From NCBI GenBank assembly GCA_964544595.1, contig CAZJBM010000027.1, positions 1 through 35,272 of the forward strand: a stretch of 35,272 nt of DNA, read 5' to 3'. Origin of the DNA: JAGBWK01 sp964544595 (GTDB taxonomy: Bacteria > Bacteroidota > Bacteroidia > Bacteroidales > Muribaculaceae). The translations under genes and the position numbers were made by a program. Below the pieces are notes generated by a model. That model did no database searches. It worked only from the letters and a program-made list of their open reading frames with translations, and was not told the DNA's origin. Positions 8,113 through 15,986 of this stretch are shown here, piece by piece. Every line of letters begins with the position of its first letter. Position 1 is the stretch's first letter.

Positions 8113-8143
8113 CAAAGTTACGATTTTCATCCTTTCCCGCCAA
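8113..8143 (-). promoter_or_regulatory. Predicted promoter of the NlpC/P60 gene
   Basis: Minus-strand TTG (8143-8141), 20 bases, then TAACTTTG (8120-8113) match the Bacteroidetes -33/-7 consensus. Transcription would begin near 8106, leaving an unusually long leader of about 185 nt (7922-8106) that holds two small hairpins (TCGCC/GGCGA near 7948 and CGCAA/TTGCG near 7985-8002). Confidence 0.6.
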
Positions 8144-8171
8144 GCAAACGAGCCTCGCGCACTGTTATCAA

Positions 8172-8263
8172 TTGTTAAAATTAACAAACTTTTTAACTAA
8201 CCGCGGCATATCAATTTTTGTTAACAAATTTTTACACCTCCCCTCCGCCCCCTTCCCCCTCCC
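8172..8263. promoter_or_regulatory. Gene-free segment with two TTGTTAA palindromes and a G-quadruplex motif
   Basis: The stretch 7922-8314 has no gene. Apart from the promoter above, it contains the palindrome TTGTTAA-AA-TTAACAA (8172-8187) and the 12-bp palindrome TTTGTTAACAAA (8217-8228). A pyrimidine tract follows; its minus strand has four G-runs (8263-8240, runs of 3, 5, 5 and 4 with loops of 1, 2 and 4 bases), a canonical quadruplex-forming pattern. The function is unknown. Confidence 0.5.
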
Positions 8264-8314
8264 ACACACTTATCACTTCGTCACTCTGCCTTATCACCTC
8301 ATAACTATGACTTA

Positions 8315-8839
8315 GAGCCTGTCCAATAATGTTAAAGCTGAGGTCGCATATCTTGGAGTGATTTTGGAGGCGGCGGGAGGGAGCAATGCCGTTGCATTGA
8401 GACCGAGCGGCGGCTTCGAAATCGCCCAAGAGATGCGATACGGAGGTAATATTCGCTCCTTCAGCGCGTTAATGATATGTGAAACGTTGCCATTCCATTG
8501 GAGGGCCGCTGGGTGGTCGAGCGCACCATCGCATGGCTCGATCGTTTCCGCGGGTTAAGCCGCAGCTACGAGCAGCTGCTCACTACGGCGACGGCGATGA
8601 CGAAAATGGCCTTTATGATGATGCTGCTCAAGCATATTTAGCTGCCGCAAGCCGTATCGTTTCAACATGTTCATATAGAAGCTCCCCAGGCGATGCAAAT
8701 TAACGTCGCCTCGGCCATCCATTGGCATATTCGTCCGTGTTCTTCGGTCGTGTACGTCAAGTACACTCCCTCATCACCCGAACAACTCTGCTCAATGGCT
8801 GACCGCCTCAGCGTTAACTGAATTTTATGGGACAGGCTC
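8315..8839 (+). mobile_element. Non-autonomous IS5-family element (MITE-like), copy 2, 525 bp
   Basis: Ends are GAGCCTGTCCAATAATGTTAA at the left and, read inwards, GAGCCTGTCCCATAAAATTC at the right, flanked by TTA on both sides (8312-8314 and 8840-8842). It is colinear with copy 1 in reverse orientation, including the same transposase tail, here on the plus strand (about 8506-8640; GRWVVERTIAWLDRFRGLSR) with the catalytic E retained, and the same hairpin after the stop. Relative to copy 1 it lacks roughly 60 bp upstream of the tail and carries about 90 extra bp near the right end, with a GTGTAC/GTACAC hairpin. It lies immediately upstream of the polysaccharide operon promoter. Confidence 0.85.
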
Positions 8840-8852
8840 TTAGTACTTATTT

Positions 8853-8883
8853 TTTGTGTATTCCCGGAAATTTCGTACATTTG
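8853..8883 (+). promoter_or_regulatory. Predicted promoter of the polysaccharide operon
   Basis: TTTG (8853-8856), a 19-base spacer, then TACATTTG (8876-8883) match the Bacteroidetes consensus fully. Transcription would start near 8890, about 130 nt before the preferred start of the flippase gene. The -33 box lies 13 bp beyond the end of transposon copy 2. Confidence 0.7.
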
Positions 8884-9018
8884 TGAAAATTTAACCAATG
8901 TCTTGCAATCGGGAATCACTCCCAGTTTTTACTACCTCACCTCTAAACCTTTGTCCATCAGTATTTTTTGATGCGCAAGGGGATTAAAGGCTTGCACCCG
9001 ATTCATCCATTTCACTCG

Positions 9019-10563
9019 ATGGAAGAGCGCACCCGCCGCATCGCGAAAAACACCGTTTACCTTTACATCCGCTCCCTGGTGACGATGGTCATAGGGCTCT
9101 ATACAAGCCGCGTGCAGCTTGAGGCCCTCGGCATCGACAACTACGGCATCAACGCCGTAGTCGGTGGTATTATCGGCTTCGCCTCAATCATCTCCCTCGG
9201 CATGTCGTCAGGCACAAGCCGCTTCATCACCTTCGCCCTCGGCGAGGGCGACCTCAAGCGTATGCGCCTGGTCTTTTCGACGCTCATCAATGTCCAGATT
9301 ATCATTGCCTTCGTCGCCGTTGTGTTTCTCGAAGTGGCCGGCGGCTGGTTTCTCAACTGTGCGGCTGACATCCCCGAAGGACGAATGTATGCCGCCAACT
9401 GGGTGCTTCAATGCGCTATCTTCACTGTCTTCGTGACAATGGCTTCCTCGCCCTTCGGCGCCACGATTGTCGCCCATGAGCGTATGTCGATCTACGCGTA
9501 TATGTCGATAGTCGACGCCGTCGCCAAGCTCTCTATTTGCTTCGCTACCCTCTACTATGGCGGCGACCGCCTTATTCTTTTCTCCTCTCTTTGGCTCGTC
9601 GCCTCGGTGTGCACCACGCTCTTCTTCGCGCTATACTGCCGCTACCACTTCGACGAGGCCCGATATAAGCGAGAGGTCGACAAAGCCCTCCTTAAAGACA
9701 TCTTCAATTTCTCCGGATGGTCAATTGTCGACAACGTCGTTTGGATTTTTAGTAATCAGGGCGTATCGATGCTCGTCAATGTCTTCTTTGGCGTTGCCTA
9801 CAACGCGGCCCTCGCCGTTGCCATAGCTGTCAACAACAAGGCTTCAGAGTTGATCAACAGCTTCACCACAGCCTTCACCCCTCAGATAACCAAATCCTAC
9901 GCCGCTAAAGACTACGACTACTGCTACAGCCTTGTAAATCGCACTTGTAAGGTATCATGGTTCCTAATGTATATCTTTATAGTTCCTGTCTGCGTCGAGG
10001 CCAACACTTTGCTCTCTATTTGGCTCGTGGAGGTGCCTCCCATGTCGGCTGTTTTTCTCCGCTTCGTCATGTTTCAGTCGCTTACGATTACAGCGAGCCA
10101 AAACCTCTTTCGTCTCATCCAGGCCCATGGCGTTCTGAAATCCTACACCATTAAATTCTCCGTTATAGCCGGGCTATGTTTCCCTCTTACTTGGCTCCTC
10201 TTTGCCCTCGGCGCTCCGATCTGGACCACGTTCGTGATCTTCATCTTCCTCTACATTGTGGTGCTCGGCCTTAGGCTCGCCACCCTCCGTCGGCTTACAA
10301 CCTATCCTATCTCCTCTTACTTCTCCCAAGTGCTACGCCCTTGCCTCGTGGTTTCAGTCCTCTCCTTCGTTCTCCCGGTGGCTGTCACCCTCTTTTGGCC
10401 CCCCTCTCTCCTCCGCTTCTTTGTGCTGGCCCCCTTCAGCGTGATCAACACCTGCGCGGTCATCTACGCCTTCGGCCTAACAGTCAGCGAGCGGCTTAAA
10501 GTTAAGTCAAAGATACGTTCTGTCTTCCTTAGCCGCGTAAAGCCCATTTTCGTGAGATATTGA
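9019..10563 (+). CDS. Polysaccharide repeat-unit flippase (Wzx-like, MOP superfamily)
   Basis: Predicted to flip undecaprenyl-linked oligosaccharide units across the inner membrane. The protein is strongly hydrophobic with about twelve to fourteen membrane segments. It opens with the pattern RIAKNTVYLYIRSLVTMVIGLYTSR followed by LGIDNYGINAVVGG, which is characteristic of Bacteroidales Wzx-type proteins. I prefer the ATG at 9019 (MEERTRRIAKNT, 514 residues) because relatives begin only a few residues before the RIAKNT block; an in-frame ATG at 8971 would add 16 residues. It is the first gene of the polysaccharide operon and its TGA is one base from the next ATG, implying coupled translation. 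Confidence 0.88.
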   Translation: MEERTRRIAKNTVYLYIRSLVTMVIGLYTSRVQLEALGIDNYGINAVVGGIIGFASIISLGMSSGTSRFITFALGEGDLKRMRLVFSTLINVQIIIAFVAVVFLEVAGGWFLNCAADIPEGRMYAANWVLQCAIFTVFVTMASSPFGATIVAHERMSIYAYMSIVDAVAKLSICFATLYYGGDRLILFSSLWLVASVCTTLFFALYCRYHFDEARYKREVDKALLKDIFNFSGWSIVDNVVWIFSNQGVSMLVNVFFGVAYNAALAVAIAVNNKASELINSFTTAFTPQITKSYAAKDYDYCYSLVNRTCKVSWFLMYIFIVPVCVEANTLLSIWLVEVPPMSAVFLRFVMFQSLTITASQNLFRLIQAHGVLKSYTIKFSVIAGLCFPLTWLLFALGAPIWTTFVIFIFLYIVVLGLRLATLRRLTTYPISSYFSQVLRPCLVVSVLSFVLPVAVTLFWPPSLLRFFVLAPFSVINTCAVIYAFGLTVSERLKVKSKIRSVFLSRVKPIFVRY

Positions 10564-10564
10564 T

Positions 10565-11530
10565 ATGTCGCCCCTGGTTTCAGTCATAGTGCCGGTTTAT
10601 CAGGCTGAGAGCTACCTCCCCCGCTGTCTTGATAGCTTATTGGCCCAGACCCTAACCGAGCTTGAAGTGATTCTTGTCGACGATGGATCGACCGACGCCA
10701 CTCCAGCCGTTTGCGCCCGCTATGCCTCATCCGACCCCCGCGTCAAGGTTATTCAACAGCCCAATAGGGGAGTGGCCGCTGCGCGCAATGCAGGTTTCGA
10801 TATCGCCCGAGGCGAATACGTCATTCATTGCGACGCCGACGATTGGGTCGACCCTCAGATGTATCAGCTTCTCTACAAGCGAGCCGCCGCTTCAAGGGCC
10901 GATCTTGTAAGTTGCGATTTCGTCCGCGAGTATGCTGACCGCTCCCTCCTCGACCCCCAGCTACCTGATCCATTGACCCCTGCTGGAATGCTCTTAGCCA
11001 TTCTCGACGTCAAGGTCTACGGCTCTGTGTGGAACAAACTTATACGCCGCGATGCGATCCTCGCCTCCGGTGTGCGTTTCGATGAATCGCTCGCCGTATA
11101 TGAGGACCAGTGTTTCCTCTGCCTCCTCCTTAAGCATCTCGCTAAGATCGATCATATTTCCCTCCCTCTCTACCACTACGATTGTCACTCCAATCCCCGC
11201 TCGCTTATCAGCGCGCCGAGTCCTGCTCATCTCTCCTCCGATTCTCGTCGCCTCGAAATCCTTATCTCCAACTTCTCTGATAGCGAGTATCCCGAAATAG
11301 CCTATCGCTACAAGCGCCTCGCGAAACTCAATATGTTTGTCGACGATGCCCGCTTCTCGGCCGCCGAGGTGCGCGACGCCTACCCCGAAATCAATCGGCG
11401 GCTCATAGATGAGGCCCCGGGCTTCCCTCACACCGAGTTTTTCCTTCGGCTTCTACTCTGCGGCTATCCTCGTCTTGGCCGGACCTTGATGAGAGCTAAG
11501 AAAATGATGCGACCGATCAAAGCTCGTTAA
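10565..11530 (+). CDS. Family 2 glycosyltransferase
   Basis: GT-A fold inverting transferase expected to add one sugar to the lipid-linked repeat unit on the cytoplasmic face. The 321 residues start with VSVIVPVYQAESYLPRCLDS, the standard GT2 opening, then EVILVDDGSTD (DDGS at 39-42), NRGVAAARNAG, and the metal-binding DADDW at 90-94. The region GSVWNKLIRRD followed by FDESLAVYEDQCF (the ED motif before the acceptor site) is also typical. The C-terminal 100 residues are variable. Sugar donor and acceptor cannot be read from the sequence. It follows the flippase with a one-base gap and precedes a GT4 gene by 10 bp. Confidence 0.92.
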   Translation: MSPLVSVIVPVYQAESYLPRCLDSLLAQTLTELEVILVDDGSTDATPAVCARYASSDPRVKVIQQPNRGVAAARNAGFDIARGEYVIHCDADDWVDPQMYQLLYKRAAASRADLVSCDFVREYADRSLLDPQLPDPLTPAGMLLAILDVKVYGSVWNKLIRRDAILASGVRFDESLAVYEDQCFLCLLLKHLAKIDHISLPLYHYDCHSNPRSLISAPSPAHLSSDSRRLEILISNFSDSEYPEIAYRYKRLAKLNMFVDDARFSAAEVRDAYPEINRRLIDEAPGFPHTEFFLRLLLCGYPRLGRTLMRAKKMMRPIKAR

Positions 11531-11540
11531 ACCACACTCA

Positions 11541-12641
11541 ATGAAAATCACATTCCTTATTCAAGACCTGTTTCAGCAAGGGGCGGAATACGTCACCGCG
11601 CTCTTGATGCGCGGATTTGTCGACGAGGGCTTCGATGTCGACCTTCTCGTTTCGCGCGTTCATTCCGACTTGCTTGCGGTTTCCGATATCGGCCCGTTCC
11701 CTATCCCGTCTAAAGTACGGGTCATTACCCTCCCTAACCGCCGGGCCCGAAACAACATATCTGCTCTCAGGCGTTACCTCCGATCCTCCGACACCGGGGC
11801 CGTAGTGGTGATGAGTGTGCACTATCTACCCGCCGTAGCCCTCGCTTCGCTTGGATTAAAACGTCGTTGTAAGATCGCCTACGTCGAGCATGACCTCATC
11901 AGTCAGTATAGGAGTCAGCGAGGTTATTTCTCTAATCCAATCCTTCGGTCTCTTATCCGCCGTCAAGTTAACTGTTTCATGAGCGTGTCGGAGGGTACGA
12001 CACTTGAGCTTGAGCGTGCTTTGAAGCTCCCTGCGGGCTCTGCCCTCAATGTCGATAACCCCGTTGTCGACGCCGAGTATGAACGCAAACTCGCCAACAA
12101 GCCCCTCCATCCCTGGCTGGTCGACAAGACTCTGCCTACATTCGTCGCCGCGGGGGCACATTGCGACTTCAAGCGTTATCCCGATCTCCTTGACGCTATC
12201 CGTATCGCCAACCTCACCACCCCCGTGCGCCTTGTCCTCTTCGGCAAAGGCTACCTGTCAGATTCCCTGCGCAAGTGGGTTGAGAACAATCAGATGACCG
12301 ATCGCATTGACCTTCCCGGATATTCCGAGAATCTCCCTGCAGAGTTTCGCGCCTCCGATGGTTTTATAGTCAGCTCCGAGCGCGAAAGCTTCTCCATTGT
12401 GCTTGTCGAAGCGATGGCCGCCGGTGTCCCGGTCATAGCAACTGATTGCCCCTATGGCCCTCCCTCAATACTCTGTCATGGAAGTTATGGTCGCCTCGTT
12501 CCTATAGGTGATCCCGATGCGCTTGCCCAAGCCATTCTTTCTCATCTTCGCTCTCCGCTCCCTCCCGCGCCACCCGAGGCTTGGCAGCGATTCACCCTCC
12601 CGCGCATCGTGAAAAACTATCGCGCTGCCCTCGATATGTAA
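11541..12641 (+). CDS. Family 4 glycosyltransferase
   Basis: Retaining GT-B enzyme of 366 residues. The N-terminal Rossmann domain opens MKITFLIQDL followed by a QQGAEYVTALL segment in place of the usual GGAE. The C-terminal nucleotide-sugar domain has VAAGAHCDFKRYPDLLDAI (equivalent to the GR...KG block), FGKGY, and the E-x7-E motif at E282/E290 in ESFSIVLVEAMAAGVPVIATD. The following CPYGPPSI segment is the glycine/proline-rich loop seen in the GT4 galactosyl and N-acetylgalactosaminyl transferases, but specificity is not established. It lies in the operon directly after the GT2 gene; the next gene begins 37 bp later. Confidence 0.92.
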   Translation: MKITFLIQDLFQQGAEYVTALLMRGFVDEGFDVDLLVSRVHSDLLAVSDIGPFPIPSKVRVITLPNRRARNNISALRRYLRSSDTGAVVVMSVHYLPAVALASLGLKRRCKIAYVEHDLISQYRSQRGYFSNPILRSLIRRQVNCFMSVSEGTTLELERALKLPAGSALNVDNPVVDAEYERKLANKPLHPWLVDKTLPTFVAAGAHCDFKRYPDLLDAIRIANLTTPVRLVLFGKGYLSDSLRKWVENNQMTDRIDLPGYSENLPAEFRASDGFIVSSERESFSIVLVEAMAAGVPVIATDCPYGPPSILCHGSYGRLVPIGDPDALAQAILSHLRSPLPPAPPEAWQRFTLPRIVKNYRAALDM

Positions 12642-12678
12642 GCTCACTGTGTCTTAGTCAACTCATGTCTTGGCAATT

Positions 12679-13821
12679 ATGAAGATAGGATTTATAAGTT
12701 TTTTTGATCCTAAAGACCGCTTTGCTTCTTCAGGCACTTGCTATAAAATGGCCGAGCAGTTGTCTAAGATTGGAGAGGTAGTGTGGATTCGCCGAGAGTT
12801 GACCGCGCGGGGTAGATGGTTGCAGAAGTTTCAACATTATTTCAATCGTCTTGTAAAGAATCATAAATTATTAGTTCACCTTACTAAACTTGGAGAGAAT
12901 GTCTACTCGATTAAAAATGATCTTCATCTCCTCGACGATGTTGATGTCATTGTGGGTTTTTTCTGCTCGGCTGAAATAGCGAAACTCGATGTTGACAAGC
13001 CGATTATATATTTTTCGGATGCGACTTTCGCTTCGATGATCGATTATTACCCCGATTTTTCAAATCTCTTCGATTTCAATATTCGTTACGGCTTAAAGTC
13101 AGAGAAGCGCATGCTGCAAAATTCCGATGTGGTGGTTTACTCCTCTGATTGGGCCGCAAAATCGGCGATTGAATCTCATGGGGTGCCTGCCGATAAAATA
13201 AAAGTGGTTGAGTTCGGCCCAAATATCGACGATGAGGATATACCACAATTTCAGGAAAGAGGCGAGAGTGATAGCTTGAATCTCTTGTTCTTAGGTGTAG
13301 ATTGGGGGCGGAAAGGCGGGGATATAGCGGTTAAAGTCGTCGAGGCGCTTAATGGTAAAGGTGTTGAAGCTAATTTATATGTTGTCGGAATCCGCGATTT
13401 ATCTTCTGATGTGGCTAATTTGCCCTTTGTGAGAAATATCGGTTTTTTAAATAAAAATTTACCTCACGATTATAATAGACTAATAGAAATCGTGAAAGAG
13501 TGTGATGCGCTGTTGCTTCCTACACTTAATGAATGTGCCGGAATCGCGTTCGTTGAGAGTTCGGCCTATGGCTTGCCTGTTTTTACCCACGATACAGGGG
13601 GAGTTGCCAATTATGTTATCAACGGAGTTAACGGATATAGATTACCTGTTGGCTCTGCGGCTGAAGCGTTTGCTGATGCGATTATCCAATCTAAAGAAAA
13701 CGGAGAGTTGAAAGCTATGTCGAAAAAAGCTTACGATCTTTATCGTAATAAATTGAATTGGACAAACTGGCGTCGCCAAATCGAGGATATAATTCGCGGA
13801 TTGATCCAACCTGCCCGATAA
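12679..13821 (+). CDS. Family 4 glycosyltransferase, AT-richer than its neighbours
   Basis: A 380-residue GT-B protein. The ATG at 12679 (MKIGFISFFDPKDRFASSGT) is preferred over a TTG nine bases earlier. The N-terminal half has SSGTCYKMAEQL and a donor-domain opening NLLFLGVDWGRKGGDIAVKVV near residue 225; the E-x7-E motif is in NECAGIAFVESSAYGLPVFTHDTGG, where GG closes the donor site. That pattern (W..KGGD, TGG) is common in GT4 enzymes using UDP- or GDP-hexoses, but the donor is not decidable. Codon usage here is visibly richer in A and T (many TTA, ATA, AAT) than in the preceding three genes, suggesting separate acquisition. Confidence 0.9.
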   Translation: MKIGFISFFDPKDRFASSGTCYKMAEQLSKIGEVVWIRRELTARGRWLQKFQHYFNRLVKNHKLLVHLTKLGENVYSIKNDLHLLDDVDVIVGFFCSAEIAKLDVDKPIIYFSDATFASMIDYYPDFSNLFDFNIRYGLKSEKRMLQNSDVVVYSSDWAAKSAIESHGVPADKIKVVEFGPNIDDEDIPQFQERGESDSLNLLFLGVDWGRKGGDIAVKVVEALNGKGVEANLYVVGIRDLSSDVANLPFVRNIGFLNKNLPHDYNRLIEIVKECDALLLPTLNECAGIAFVESSAYGLPVFTHDTGGVANYVINGVNGYRLPVGSAAEAFADAIIQSKENGELKAMSKKAYDLYRNKLNWTNWRRQIEDIIRGLIQPAR

Positions 13822-13861
13822 AAATAGAGAAATTATTACGTAATTTTTTTCAAAATTCGCG

Positions 13862-15046
13862 ATGAATATACTTTTGTCAGGCGGTTGGGGATACGGTAAT
13901 TTGGGAGATGACGCTATTCTCTCCGCTTCGCTCAATCTGCTGAGAACTAAATGGCCAGAGGCTGTGATTACTGTTACCTCCTATTGCCCGCCACTGACTC
14001 AGATATGCGGGTATGAGGTGAAGCCTTCGATGCATAGGGTGCTCTTTGGCGACTCCGCTTTCAAGTATCTCCGTACTTATCGCCGCTCGTTCGACGACAC
14101 TCGCCTGCCCTCGTTTCCTCGACGTGTCTACAATAGGCTTGCCCGGTTAAGTATCTTTCAATACAATGCCGACCGGGCTTATCGTAAATCTATCGGCTCT
14201 GACGATTATCGCCATCTTGAGAGCCTCTTTAGTCAGGCCGACGTTTTCGTCATGGCTGGCGGTGGGTATTTCAATAATTGGAATGAAAGTTTTATCGCTC
14301 GTATCGAAGAGTTGAAGCTTGCTGCAAAATATTCTATCCCTTCATATATTATAGGGCAGACCTTGGCCGATTTTACACCAGAGCGTAAATCGCTTATTAA
14401 GCGATATATTGTTGCAGCTAAGACGATTCGAGTCAGAGACGAGTTTTCTAAGAATGAGCTGAGCCGACTCGGAGTGAGCTCCTCGGTTCTGCCCGATATG
14501 GCACTTACGTTGGACTATACCGGCAGAAGTAGCGTCAAAGACGAGATTTTGTTTATCCCTGCCGAATTGCAACCTCAGTCGCGAAACGCTGTCATTGACG
14601 CGATTATCGATTTCTCAAAGCTCACCGGGATGCGCGTTAGAGTGGCTGTGACGCGGTTATATAATAGGGATGTGGCCGAGGCCAAGCGTTTATACTCGAT
14701 GTTTAAGGCGAATGGGATAGAGGCGGCGCTCTCTATTCCCGATAATTATTCTGAGCTTGTCGCCATGTTTGATAGGGCTTATATAGTTGTCAGCCGTAAT
14801 CTGCATGGGCTGATATTAGGATATGTCAGCGGGTGTCGCGGCTTGATTTGTCTTAATGGCGATTGGAAGTTCAGGGGCTTTATGAGCCAGATTGATGCTT
14901 CTGATTATATAGTTGATGACGGCAAGAGAGACAAAGAGGATATTCTAAGTTTGCTACGTGGCGTTAATGAGCATGGCCTTGATGATAAGGTGCGCGACGA
15001 GATGCGTGAAAAGGTGACTGAGGGTTATTTGAGCGTTTTCAACTGA
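13862..15046 (+). CDS. Polysaccharide pyruvyltransferase family protein
   Basis: Member of the family that includes CsaB and WcaK. Known members transfer pyruvate from phosphoenolpyruvate to form ketals on sugars, adding negative charge; some homologues have other roles. The 394-residue protein begins MNILLSGGWGYGNLGDDAIL, the family's N-terminal glycine-rich signature with GDDA at 15-18. It contains VFVMAGGGYFNNW, a central SIPSYIIGQT block, RDEFSKNELSRLG and the late SRNLHGLILGYVSG motif (R-x-HG) that binds the donor. The spacing from the preceding gene is 40 bp of AT-rich sequence. The stop codon overlaps the next ATG by one base (TGATG), so translation is coupled. Confidence 0.87.
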   Translation: MNILLSGGWGYGNLGDDAILSASLNLLRTKWPEAVITVTSYCPPLTQICGYEVKPSMHRVLFGDSAFKYLRTYRRSFDDTRLPSFPRRVYNRLARLSIFQYNADRAYRKSIGSDDYRHLESLFSQADVFVMAGGGYFNNWNESFIARIEELKLAAKYSIPSYIIGQTLADFTPERKSLIKRYIVAAKTIRVRDEFSKNELSRLGVSSSVLPDMALTLDYTGRSSVKDEILFIPAELQPQSRNAVIDAIIDFSKLTGMRVRVAVTRLYNRDVAEAKRLYSMFKANGIEAALSIPDNYSELVAMFDRAYIVVSRNLHGLILGYVSGCRGLICLNGDWKFRGFMSQIDASDYIVDDGKRDKEDILSLLRGVNEHGLDDKVRDEMREKVTEGYLSVFN

Positions 15047-15981
15047 TGGTTTCTGTAGTTCTTCCGGCTTATAAGTCGCAATTTTTAGGTGAGGCGATCG
15101 ACTCGATTTTGTCTCAGTCGTTTACTGACTTTGAGCTTATCATCGTCAACGATGCTTCGCCGCAACCTGTTGACTCCGTGGTCGCCCGATACGACGATTC
15201 GCGAATCAAATACTATGTCAATGAGAAGAATATCGGCCGCGAAAATCTGGTGGCCAACTGGAATCATTGCCTTCAGTATGCCTCAGGCGAATTTATCGTG
15301 CTCGCCTCCGACGACGATCTGTATCATCCCGATTTCTTAAAGACTTTGGTTTCGTTGGCGCGAAAATATCCCGCCGTCGATGTCTTTCATTGCAGGGTAG
15401 GCGTTATTAACGAGAATGGCGACCCGATTTTCTGGTCACCATCAATTGCTGAGTATGAGACCGACATCGACTTCATATATCAGCGTTCGGTAAATCGTCG
15501 CACTCAGTTGATATCCGATTTCTTATTGCGTAAGGCCGCTCTCGATGCCATTAGCGGGTTTTGTCAATATCCCAAGGCATGGTATTCCGACGAGATGACG
15601 CTTTACCGATTAAGTCTCGGCAAAGGTGTAGTTTGTAGCCGCGATACTTTGTTCTACTGGCGTTCATCGGATCAAAATATTTCTTCAACCGTTACCGATA
15701 TCGACCCCAAAACCGACGCTACCCTCCTTTATTACAAGGATATGGGTGAATTAATCGAAGCGCTTCGCCCGACCGATGACAAGGATAGGTTTATTAAGAG
15801 TTTACTCTTGACTAAATATCGCGAATCTGCTGCCCAGCAATTAATTTATGACTTGGCTAAGGCCCCTTATCGTAAGATGTTTTCGGTTTTGAGGCAGAAG
15901 CGGGTCGGTAAAGACTTTTTAACCCGTAGGGATAAAGCCAAATTAACTATGCTGTTGTTTCGACGACTTCTTAAGGTTTGA
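15046..15981 (+). CDS. Family 2 glycosyltransferase
   Basis: A 311-residue GT-A enzyme. It opens MVSVVLPAYKSQFLGEAIDSILSQ, followed by LIIVNDASP (35-38 taking the DDGS position with N instead of the first D), NIGRENLVANWNHCL and the metal-binding SDDD at 88-91. The WYSDEMTLYRL segment near residue 184 is the acceptor-side DE motif. GENL/NWN in place of the usual AARN is a subgroup variant also seen in other Bacteroidales polysaccharide loci. The ATG overlaps the stop of the pyruvyltransferase gene. The next gene starts at or just after this stop codon. Confidence 0.9.
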   Translation: MVSVVLPAYKSQFLGEAIDSILSQSFTDFELIIVNDASPQPVDSVVARYDDSRIKYYVNEKNIGRENLVANWNHCLQYASGEFIVLASDDDLYHPDFLKTLVSLARKYPAVDVFHCRVGVINENGDPIFWSPSIAEYETDIDFIYQRSVNRRTQLISDFLLRKAALDAISGFCQYPKAWYSDEMTLYRLSLGKGVVCSRDTLFYWRSSDQNISSTVTDIDPKTDATLLYYKDMGELIEALRPTDDKDRFIKSLLLTKYRESAAQQLIYDLAKAPYRKMFSVLRQKRVGKDFLTRRDKAKLTMLLFRRLLKV

Positions 15982-15986
15982 GATTT

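Noticed and set aside
4685..8839. Active composite transposon carrying ligA and nlpC
   Set aside because: Both flanking elements lack a functional transposase, have their own target duplications and enclose housekeeping genes in expected minus-strand order; independent insertion is simpler.
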